Positions 18,603-24,851 of a DNA stretch of 64,000 nt are shown here, piece by piece. The position numbers and the translations under genes are program-made. Below the pieces are notes generated by a model that did not search any database, was not told the origin of the DNA, and saw nothing but the letters and a program-made list of their open reading frames with translations. The stretch covers positions 242,300 to 306,299 of the forward strand of contig PHAT01000001.1 in NCBI GenBank assembly GCA_002840435.1, read 5' to 3'. This DNA comes from Deltaproteobacteria bacterium HGW-Deltaproteobacteria-6 (lineage in GTDB: Bacteria > Desulfobacterota > Syntrophia > Syntrophales > Smithellaceae). Position 1 is the first letter of the stretch. Every line of letters begins with the position of its first letter.

Positions 18603-18964
18603 TTTTTTCTCCTTTTCTCGTTCTTCAGCTCAGCGGTTAATCCATACAACAGTAAGTTGAGCTTCAATGAATCTTCTTTCCCCAACGGGGAACGGCAAAA
18701 ACCACTAAGGCGCCAATTGTCCCTGGATCTCTTTCCGGGGAGGAGGGCGGAGGCAATCGCTTACTTTCCCTCTTTCCAAGATGGAGAGAGAGGATAATTT
18801 TATTACTTCGGCAACGAAATGCAACAAGGGTATCCGGAATCCGGAAAACCGTTAAAAGCACGGGATTCCCGCACGCGTGATCTTCAGGTTATTCGCGGGA
18901 ACACCGAACATGGTGATAAATTATTGCCGGAGTAATAATATTGCTCATGATTCAAACAGGTTTT
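18603..18964. other. 362-bp gap without a gene
   Basis: Lies between two minus-strand genes. It contains a Shine-Dalgarno for the outer-membrane gene at its left end and otherwise no conserved frame, RNA or repeat that I can identify. Confidence 0.5.
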
Positions 18965-19405
18965 TTATTCCCGCTGCTTCTTCCGGCAATTACCGCAATT
19001 TCCGTAAAGGTACATTTCATGATCCGTCAGCTCAAAGCCTTCGCTTTCCGCTACCCGCTTCTGCAACTCTTCAATGACCGAATCTATCACTTCGACTGTT
19101 TTGCCGCAGCCCCGGCAGACGAGGTGATCGTGATGCGGATGATTGTAGCAATGCTCATAGCGCATCACGCCGTCGCCGAAATCTACCTCACGGGCCAGCC
19201 CCGCTTCAACAATCAGACGCAGGACCCGGTAAACCGTGGCCTGTCCAAAGGAAGGATCGCGCTTTTTGACGATATCGTAGAGCTGTTCGGCGGTAATGTG
19301 TTCTTCATGCTTCAGAAAAGTATCCAGAATCATCCCGCGCTGCGGCGTCTCCCGCAGATTCTTCATGATCAGATAATTGTCAAAAATTTCTTTCTCACTT
19401 TTCAT
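18965..19405 (-). CDS. fur: Ferric uptake regulator Fur
   Basis: 146 residues, normal Fur length. The winged helix spans about 15-85 (TPQRGMILDTFLKHEEHITAEQLYD, GQATVYRVLRLIVEAG). The metal site follows: HCYNHPHHDHLVCRGCGK and the C-terminal CGNCRKK. The two CxxC pairs fit the structural zinc site. HHDHLVC is standard Fur rather than PerR or Zur. A near-perfect Fur box lies 17 bases upstream of the start codon (19422-19440), so Fur probably represses its own transcription when iron is plentiful. The ATG has AAAGGA five bases upstream. Confidence 0.92.
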   Translation of the reverse strand: MKSEKEIFDNYLIMKNLRETPQRGMILDTFLKHEEHITAEQLYDIVKKRDPSFGQATVYRVLRLIVEAGLAREVDFGDGVMRYEHCYNHPHHDHLVCRGCGKTVEVIDSVIEELQKRVAESEGFELTDHEMYLYGNCGNCRKKQRE

Positions 19406-19421
19406 GGCGTCCTTTCATGTT

Positions 19422-19440
19422 GCAAATGATAATCATTATC
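19422..19440. promoter_or_regulatory. Fur box upstream of fur
   Basis: The 19 bases match the classical consensus GATAATGATAATCATTATC at 17 positions, with the ATGATAATCAT core intact. The placement just upstream of fur indicates autoregulation. Confidence 0.85.
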
Positions 19441-19618
19441 AATCAACGGCTCTTTACAGGACCCCCGGGTTATCTGTCAAGAATATTTTTTTGATCTGGT
19501 AAGAAGGGCGAAGACGCGGCAATTCCGGACTTCTGAATTCGGTTGCTGGCGGAAGGCGGTATGCGTCCTTTCAACTTCATATTGACGGCGCCTTCCCTTC
19601 AGAATATCAGCTCCAAAA

Positions 19619-20830
19619 TTACTTGCCGTCTTTATCTTTTTTAATCAATGCGGCAAAGGTTATCTTTTCAGAGCCATGCCGGTTTCTGATTTTATCCATG
19701 GCGCTGTCAATCCGTTTGTTTTTTTCGTCGATGGCCGTCTCTTCGGGCTTTTCAAAAAGCGACAGCTGATCCGGGGAGCCCTCATCATGAAATCCCGAGA
19801 GGCTTATCCCGATCAACCGTACCGGACGCGAGCTGCTCCAGTTTTGTTCAAGCAGATGGCAGCCGGCCTGATAAATATCCCGGGTGGTAAACGTTTCCGG
19901 AATGGTTGCCTGTCTGGTGATGACTTTAAAATCAGCATACTTCAGGGTGATATGTACCGTGCGGCCTTTTTTGTCATGCCTTCTGGCCGTCATGCCGATG
20001 TCATCGGCCAGTTCCATTAAAACCAGCTTGGCTTTTTCAATGTCGGATACATCTTCCGGCAGTGTGGTGGAGCGTCCGATGGACTTCATGTCATCCGTCG
20101 TGCGGGCAAGTACCGGAGCGTGGTCGATCCCGCGGGCATGCAGATGCATTTCATCGCCCCATTTCCCGAACGTTTTGACAAGTCGTTTTATATCAATATT
20201 GGCCAGATCACCGATTGTTTTGATCCTCATGCCGGCGAGCTTTTCAGCGGTTTTAGCGCCGACGCCGTACATTTCCCGCACCGGAAGCGGCCAGAGTTTT
20301 GCCGGAATATCGGATGGCCACAGTTCGGTGATGCCCAGAGGCTTTTTCATTTCAGCCGCCATTTTGGCCAGGAATTTGTTTTCGGCAATTCCGATGGAGC
20401 ACCAGAGTCCGAGCCGGTTTTTGATTTCTCCCATGATGTGTTTTGCGGCAGAAAGTGGGCTGCCGAACAGCCCTTCACTCCCTGTCATATCCAGCCAGGC
20501 CTCATCAATGCTGTTTTGTTCGAGAACCGGCGTATAGTTGGCAAGCAAATCCATGACCTCTTCTGATTTCTGCTGATAGAAATGATGATCCGGCGCAACC
20601 AGGATCAGTTTGGGGCAAAGTTTTAAGGCTTCATGAAGAACCATGGTCGTTTTGACGCCGCATGCCCTTGCCTCATAGTTTGCGGCAAGGATGATGCCTG
20701 ATCGCTTCTTCGGATCACCGGCAACAGCAGCCGGGACGCAGGCAAGAGAAGCATTCCTGGTCATCTCGCAGCTGATAAAAAAGGCATTCATGTCAACCAG
20801 AAATATCACCTTTTGCGTGGGACACCTCAC
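19619..20830 (-). CDS. dinB: DNA polymerase IV (Y-family)
   Basis: 403 residues. The Y-family palm is present: VDMNAFFISCEM with the first aspartate, and NSIDEAWLDMTG with the catalytic Asp-Glu pair, plus helix-hairpin-helix (YGVGAKTAEKLAGM) and little-finger regions. A beta-clamp-binding QLSLF motif lies near residue 370. The enzyme does error-prone lesion bypass. The start codon is probably the GTG at 20828-20830. I see no convincing LexA box upstream, so SOS control is not shown by the sequence. The extended C-terminus past the clamp motif is typical of some deltaproteobacterial and clostridial members. Confidence 0.93.
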   Translation of the reverse strand: MRCPTQKVIFLVDMNAFFISCEMTRNASLACVPAAVAGDPKKRSGIILAANYEARACGVKTTMVLHEALKLCPKLILVAPDHHFYQQKSEEVMDLLANYTPVLEQNSIDEAWLDMTGSEGLFGSPLSAAKHIMGEIKNRLGLWCSIGIAENKFLAKMAAEMKKPLGITELWPSDIPAKLWPLPVREMYGVGAKTAEKLAGMRIKTIGDLANIDIKRLVKTFGKWGDEMHLHARGIDHAPVLARTTDDMKSIGRSTTLPEDVSDIEKAKLVLMELADDIGMTARRHDKKGRTVHITLKYADFKVITRQATIPETFTTRDIYQAGCHLLEQNWSSSRPVRLIGISLSGFHDEGSPDQLSLFEKPEETAIDEKNKRIDSAMDKIRNRHGSEKITFAALIKKDKDGK

Positions 20831-20940
20831 TTTGCTATTGACCGGGCGGTTTTGAAACCTGAATTATTAAGTTGGCGGAAGGTAACATTTTCGCCGTATT
20901 TTGAGAAGAAGGAAGTAGCGGGAGATCAGTTGCGCAAGAG

Positions 20941-20977
20941 AAGCGTTTCGGGCCCCCGCGGGGGGACCGAAACGCTT
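20941..20977. terminator. Strong hairpin terminator after the dehydrogenase-like gene
   Basis: Arms AAGCGTTTCGG (20941-20951) and CCGAAACGCTT (20967-20977) pair perfectly. An inner CCCCC/GGGGG stem extends them. T-rich tails follow on both strands. It lies 43 bases past the stop of the minus-strand gene ending at 21020. Confidence 0.8.
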
Positions 20978-21019
20978 TTGTCATTACGGACCGGTTAAAG
21001 GGTTTGCGTTGATTTTGCT

Positions 21020-22063
21020 CTACAATACCGGTATTGAAGCCGGAAGATCCAGGGCATTTACAAAGCCGGGCCGTGCCTCCACACACTGAGGGATGAGATT
21101 GACACTGGGGGCCGCGCTGGTTGCGAAAGGTTCAACGGGGCTCAGCATCCCCTTGAGGGTCATGGCCATGTTCGGCTCGCCTTCAATGATAATTTTATCT
21201 TCAATGGGCGGTTCAGGCTGCAGCTTATGGCATACCTTATGCGTAAAGTGGAAGCCTGTAATCTCCCTGCCGTCTTTCATGCAACGCATGGTAAAATGGT
21301 GCGCTGAAATCGTTCCCGGCGCAACTTTGCCTATCGAGCGCGGATTGAGCTCGATTGCGGCGGTAAACATCTCATGATCCTCCACATATTCATCATATTC
21401 CAGTCCGACTTTGTCGGCAATCACCATGGCTGTTGGACCATAGTATGAGGTAATCATATCCTTGAGCGCCTGGCGGTCGAATTCCCCCGGATCCTTTCCG
21501 TAGCCGAACATCTTTACCCAGGGAGAGAAATTGTAAGAATCATCCTCGCCGCCGGTGATGATGACGCGATCCACCCGGCCGGCCATTGAAGCAAGCACAA
21601 CAGGAAGATAGGGATTATAAAGCCCCGGAAAAATCCCCTGCTGCACAAAGGTGACGCCGTTTTCCAGAGCACAGGTGTTAATCATTTCATAGAGTTTCGG
21701 CGCGGTTTTGTGGAGATGGTACAGGGCCAGCGTCGTCAGCACATTCTTTCCGGCGTTGAGCGCACGGCAGATCATTTCAGCGCCGCGCGTAAAGCCGGTG
21801 GGACGATTATCGCCTTCGTCGCGCATGTCGGGCAGATAGAATAAAACCACATCGGCATCCCTGCTGAGAACAGCATCAATATCGTCCGAAACAATGACCC
21901 CGGTTTCAGGAAAACCGAACACCTCTCCGGCATCGCGGCCGACCTTTGCGGGATCCACATCAATGGCGCCGACCAGCTTTAATGAGTTTTTCTGCTGGAT
22001 CATTTTCACAGCGTAGCGTCCGACACTGCCCAGCCCCCAGATAATTACGCGATATTCCTTCAT
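21020..22063 (-). CDS. 2,4-diaminopentanoate dehydrogenase-like NAD(P)-binding protein
   Basis: 347 residues from the ATG at 22061-22063, placed by AGGAG nine bases upstream; an in-frame extension to 22117 has no ribosome site. The N-terminus is a Rossmann fold (VIIWGLGSVGRYAVKMI) with the layout of dihydrodipicolinate reductase-like proteins, and the whole chain resembles the 2,4-diaminopentanoate dehydrogenase family of ornithine fermentation. No other ornithine-degradation gene is in the window, so the substrate is an open question. It is divergent from the MerR-MerB-like operon, with 229 bases between the starts. A strong terminator follows it. Confidence 0.7.
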   Translation of the reverse strand: MKEYRVIIWGLGSVGRYAVKMIQQKNSLKLVGAIDVDPAKVGRDAGEVFGFPETGVIVSDDIDAVLSRDADVVLFYLPDMRDEGDNRPTGFTRGAEMICRALNAGKNVLTTLALYHLHKTAPKLYEMINTCALENGVTFVQQGIFPGLYNPYLPVVLASMAGRVDRVIITGGEDDSYNFSPWVKMFGYGKDPGEFDRQALKDMITSYYGPTAMVIADKVGLEYDEYVEDHEMFTAAIELNPRSIGKVAPGTISAHHFTMRCMKDGREITGFHFTHKVCHKLQPEPPIEDKIIIEGEPNMAMTLKGMLSPVEPFATSAAPSVNLIPQCVEARPGFVNALDLPASIPVL

Positions 22064-22243
22064 CGATAACAACTCCTTTTGCATGATATTTGAATGACAG
22101 CCATAAATGCTGATCAATACTTCTTTTGGCGAGGGGGAGTACTAGTATAAGGCGGCCCCGTATGTCAAGAATATTCCGGCCGCAAAAATAATCAGTGAGC
22201 GGCCGATTAAGCCGTCTCAATTATTTTGCATGATATAAAATGC

Positions 22244-22274
22244 TTGACCCGACTATAGCTTCATAGTTTACAGT
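22244..22274 (+). promoter_or_regulatory. MerR-type promoter with 19-bp spacer and central dyad
   Basis: A -35 TTGACC (22244-22249) and a -10 TACAGT (22269-22274) are separated by 19 bases. A dyad ACTAT (22252-22256) / ATAGT (22263-22267) is centred within half a base of the spacer centre. This overlong spacer with a central operator is the signature of promoters that MerR-family proteins activate by DNA distortion. It lies 19 bases upstream of the regulator's ATG. Confidence 0.7.
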
Positions 22275-22292
22275 GGCGTTCAAGAGGCCGTT

Positions 22293-22865
22293 ATGACGAT
22301 ATTCAAAACAAAAAAAAATACATTGGCAGGGACCGTTGCCGATTCCATGACCATCGGGCAACTGGCCAAAAGTTTCGGCCTGTCCCGGAGCACACTCCTT
22401 TACTATGATTCCATCGGGCTGTTGAAGCCATCCGCCAGAAGCCGCACCAATTACCGGCGGTACACGAAGGAAGACGCCTTGAAGCTGGAGATGATTTGCA
22501 TGTATCGTCAGCTGGGGCTTTCTCTTGCGTCGGCAGGCGAGATTCTCAGGGCGCCGAAGAGCGGCGCCCGCGGCATCCTGGAGCAGCGGTTGCTTGTCCT
22601 GGCCAAAGAGATCAGCCGTTTGCGCGAACAGCAGCACACGATTATCCGCCTGCTGGGAGACCGTTCACTCCGGAGGCGTATTCCTGTTCTGGATAAGAAA
22701 GGCTGGATTGCGCTTTTGCGGGCTTGCGGCCTTGATGAAGCGGCGATGAATAAATGGCATCAGGAATTTGAAAAGATGTCTCCGCTTTTGCATCAGGAGT
22801 TTTTGGAAGGATTGGGAATCCCCGCTAAAGAGATTGATGTGATCCGTAAATGGTCTAAAAACTGA
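22293..22865 (+). CDS. MerR-family transcriptional regulator
   Basis: 190 residues. The MerR DNA-binding domain is at about 19-90 (MTIGQLAKSFGLSRSTLLYY, IGLLKPSARSRTNYRRYT), followed by a dimerisation coiled coil (about 100-125) and a C-terminal helical region that could bind a ligand. Only two cysteines exist (EMICMY and LRACGL), and neither arrangement matches the three-cysteine mercury site of true MerR. So the inducer is probably not inorganic mercury bound in the classical way. AGAGG lies five bases before the ATG. It is first in an operon with the MerB-like gene 75 bases downstream and has its own MerR-type promoter. Confidence 0.88.
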   Translation: MTIFKTKKNTLAGTVADSMTIGQLAKSFGLSRSTLLYYDSIGLLKPSARSRTNYRRYTKEDALKLEMICMYRQLGLSLASAGEILRAPKSGARGILEQRLLVLAKEISRLREQQHTIIRLLGDRSLRRRIPVLDKKGWIALLRACGLDEAAMNKWHQEFEKMSPLLHQEFLEGLGIPAKEIDVIRKWSKN

Positions 22866-22940
22866 TTGAATCACCGCATCATGCAGGAAGAAAACGTATT
22901 TTTTTACTATCATCACGATGACAGGAAAGGAGTCAATATT

Positions 22941-23684
22941 ATGAAAAACAAGCTCATGATGGGATTGTGGAAGGTTATGATCAATGTTCCTCCGTTTTTA
23001 TGGGAAAAGCAGATCGCCAAAGGAAGAAAGAAATATGCAGACCACCTGGCCTTTATGTCCGGGGAGCATCGGCTGGTGCATCATTTTGTCGTTCGGGAAC
23101 TTCCTTTTGCCGCAAAGCCTCTATCGCCTGAATTCATTGCGAGCGCTCTGCACATTCCCATAGAGCGTACGATTTCCATCCTGAATGATCTGGAAGCGCA
23201 TATGACATTCATCTTCAGAAATACGGCAGGCTCTGTTGTCTGGGCGTACCCCGTAACGGTTGAAAAAACTCCGCATCAGGTAATGTTTCATACCGGAGAA
23301 CAGCTGTACGCGGCCTGAGCGGCCGACGCTTTTGCGACGCCCTTCGTGCAAGGGAAACTGAGAAAAGAACACCTGTCGGTTGTCGTCCGGACCCAATGCG
23401 CCCATTGCGGAAAGCTGATGGAACTTCATCTGGACCAGGATCTGAACTGCAAGGTAATGGAAGAAGGGTGCAATCCCGTCGTCTTCGTGCCCGAAGTCAA
23501 TCTTATTGAACTGGAAGAGGAAAGCATCATCAACGCTTTCTGACGGGAGAGTGTTTTCTTCTGGTCAGAAGAACATGCAAGAGAATATCGGCGCAAGACG
23601 CACCGTTTACGCGGCGCTTACATGAACGTGGATCAAATGAGTAAAGTCACCAAGATAATCCAGAGTGCCATTTTTGCGTTTTAA
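22941..23684 (+). CDS. MerB-like protein with two in-frame TGA codons (probable selenoprotein)
   Basis: One frame from ATG 22941 (AAAGGAG eight bases upstream) to TAA 23682, interrupted only by TGA at 23316-23318 (residue 126) and 23541-23543 (residue 201). Read through, it gives 247 residues with the organomercurial lyase layout: an N-terminal winged-helix part (about 60-90), GEQLYAA before the first TGA, then AADAFATPF, CAHCGK (153-156), and INAF before the second TGA followed by RESVFFWSEEHA. Aligned to E. coli plasmid MerB (LYAWCALDTLIFPAL; QSFCCHVHFFAS), the TGAs fall on catalytic Cys96 and Cys159, and Asp99 is kept as Asp129. A hairpin follows each TGA. Selenocysteine is decoded elsewhere in the window (FDH). 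A two-stop pseudogene is the alternative but fits poorly. Carbon-metal bond cleavage is inferred from homology only. Confidence 0.82.
23340..23354 (+). promoter_or_regulatory. Possible SECIS hairpin for the first TGA
   Basis: CCCTT (23340-23344) pairs with AAGGG (23350-23354) around loop CGTGC, starting 26 bases after the TGA. The loop has a G in its second position, within the loose bacterial SECIS rules. A weak lower stem CTTTT/AAAAG (23329-23333 with 23363-23367) is possible. It is clearly weaker than the second hairpin. Confidence 0.45.
23556..23573 (+). promoter_or_regulatory. SECIS-like hairpin for the second TGA
   Basis: TTCTTCT (23556-23562) pairs perfectly with AGAAGAA (23567-23573) around the loop GGTC, with 19 bases between the TGA and the loop. 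A GGUC-containing loop at this distance is what SelB recognises in E. coli fdhF, and the FDH gene here has the same geometry (18 bases, 7-bp stem, GGTCT loop). Confidence 0.75.
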
Positions 23685-23693
23685 AAGTCATCG

Positions 23694-23738
23694 GGCAGCG
23701 GCATTGCAGGAATCTTTCCTGCTTAGCGGGCCGCTGCC
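23694..23738. terminator. Compound hairpin between convergent genes
   Basis: GGCAGCGGC (23694-23702) pairs with GCCGCTGCC (23730-23738), enclosing an inner GCAGGAA/TTCCTGC stem. It lies ten bases past the TAA of the MerB-like gene and before the end of the ferredoxin gene. There is no long T-run. Confidence 0.55.
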
Positions 23739-23769
23739 GCTGATGGCCCGGTTGTTCCCGGGTAATGCG

Positions 23770-24603
23770 TCAGCCGCCGGATTCAACATTCACGCGCGCT
23801 TTAATGCGGCCAAGAATTTCATCGACTGTGATATCCATGTTTTCAACAATCATCGATGTTGCCTGCTGTGGACATACCATTGAACAGCGGCCGCATCCGA
23901 TGCATTGATGTTCATCATGCCGGATTTTTCCATTGGATAATATGATCGCCCCGGCAAAGCAGGCATCGATGCAGCTCCGGCATTGAATACATTGACCGGC
24001 GTCGACTTTGACATTAACACCTTTCAGTCGCACAAGAGAGGACTTTGCTTCTTCGGGCAGATATTGCAGAGTATTCAGAACGCTGCAGCAGCAGGGGCAG
24101 CAAAAACAAACCGTCAGCATCCGCCCGCGATTGGGGATGCCGTAATAAAAGTCATCCATCCTCACCCGGCCGATCATCGGAATAAGGCCTGAGGCAGTCT
24201 TATTGCGGACATGCTCAAGGGCTTCCTCCACGGACACGTGTCTGGCAATCCGGGAATCCACAACTTTCGTATCTTCGCCGAGAAGCAGACAGGAATCTTC
24301 GACAGGATAATTCCGGCATTTTTTTGCATCGCGGCAACTGCACCGCCCGATGATGACGCGGTGCGCCGATCGTCTGACCAGCTCTTCAAGAATTTTCCCG
24401 CAAAGAGCGCTGCTAACGACCGGTTCGATACGGGCGTTGACGGGGATATACGATATATTAAAATTATCTTTCGTGAAAAGGGGAACCACGATGAGGGAAA
24501 GCAAGCGGCCCACCACAGGCCAGCGTGTCATTTTCGCGCCGAGCGTATTGAGCGGCCAGTACAGGCGCAATACGCCAAACCACCATTCGGGTCTCCGGGA
24601 CAT
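23770..24603 (-). CDS. Cysteine-rich 2x[4Fe-4S] ferredoxin-type protein
   Basis: 277 residues. The C-terminal third has two [4Fe-4S] motifs (CIQCRSCIDAC and CIGCGRCSMVCP). Upstream there is a CxC...C set (RCSCRDAKKCRNYP, DSC) near 100-120 and a dense CFCCPCCCS stretch near 170, which may bind a further cluster. The N-terminal 60 residues hold two weakly hydrophobic segments without a clear signal. It is divergent from the aldehyde oxidoreductase-like gene across 248 bases and is a plausible electron partner for it; this is inference from position. The function of this larger ferredoxin family is not established. Confidence 0.78.
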   Translation of the reverse strand: MSRRPEWWFGVLRLYWPLNTLGAKMTRWPVVGRLLSLIVVPLFTKDNFNISYIPVNARIEPVVSSALCGKILEELVRRSAHRVIIGRCSCRDAKKCRNYPVEDSCLLLGEDTKVVDSRIARHVSVEEALEHVRNKTASGLIPMIGRVRMDDFYYGIPNRGRMLTVCFCCPCCCSVLNTLQYLPEEAKSSLVRLKGVNVKVDAGQCIQCRSCIDACFAGAIILSNGKIRHDEHQCIGCGRCSMVCPQQATSMIVENMDITVDEILGRIKARVNVESGG

Positions 24604-24640
24604 CAGGAACGCTCCATAATCCGTATCTTAAATGGGTCCA

Positions 24641-24679
24641 ACTGTAATGACAGTAGTGGATACCGGTATAATTTGTCAA
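24641..24679. promoter_or_regulatory. Divergent promoter region of ferredoxin and AOR genes
   Basis: On the minus strand TTGACA (24679-24674) and TACTGT (24655-24650) have an 18-base spacer. On the plus strand a perfect TATAAT (24667-24672) overlaps it without a good -35. Two dyads, ACTGTAATGACAGT (24641-24654) and ATACCGGTAT (24660-24669), overlap both and may be operators. Confidence 0.45.
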
Positions 24680-24851
24680 GGTTTGCATGAATGGACCGGG
24701 ATATGACAATAAGTTCACAGTGGAAATGACGGATAACGTCCCTGATTATCAGCTTGAAATAAAAAAACTTAATGTCTATTTAACATTGATTTTTTATGAC
24801 GATTACTTTAAGGTGCGTCGACTATTTTCAGACTATGTTAAGGAACAGGAC

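Noticed and set aside
20941-20977. A possible riboswitch or small RNA in the hairpin-rich gap before dinB
   Set aside because: The structure is a single strong hairpin with T-rich tails, better explained as a terminator.
22941-23684. Reading the MerB-like gene as a pseudogene or as two separate small genes
   Set aside because: Both stops are TGA, sit exactly at the catalytic cysteine positions, the frame is otherwise intact with no shift, the only second-part start would be a GTG without a ribosome site, and a SECIS-like hairpin follows the second TGA.
22293-23684. A classical mercury resistance operon
   Set aside because: No merA, merT, merP or merC in the window, and the regulator lacks the mercury-binding cysteines.
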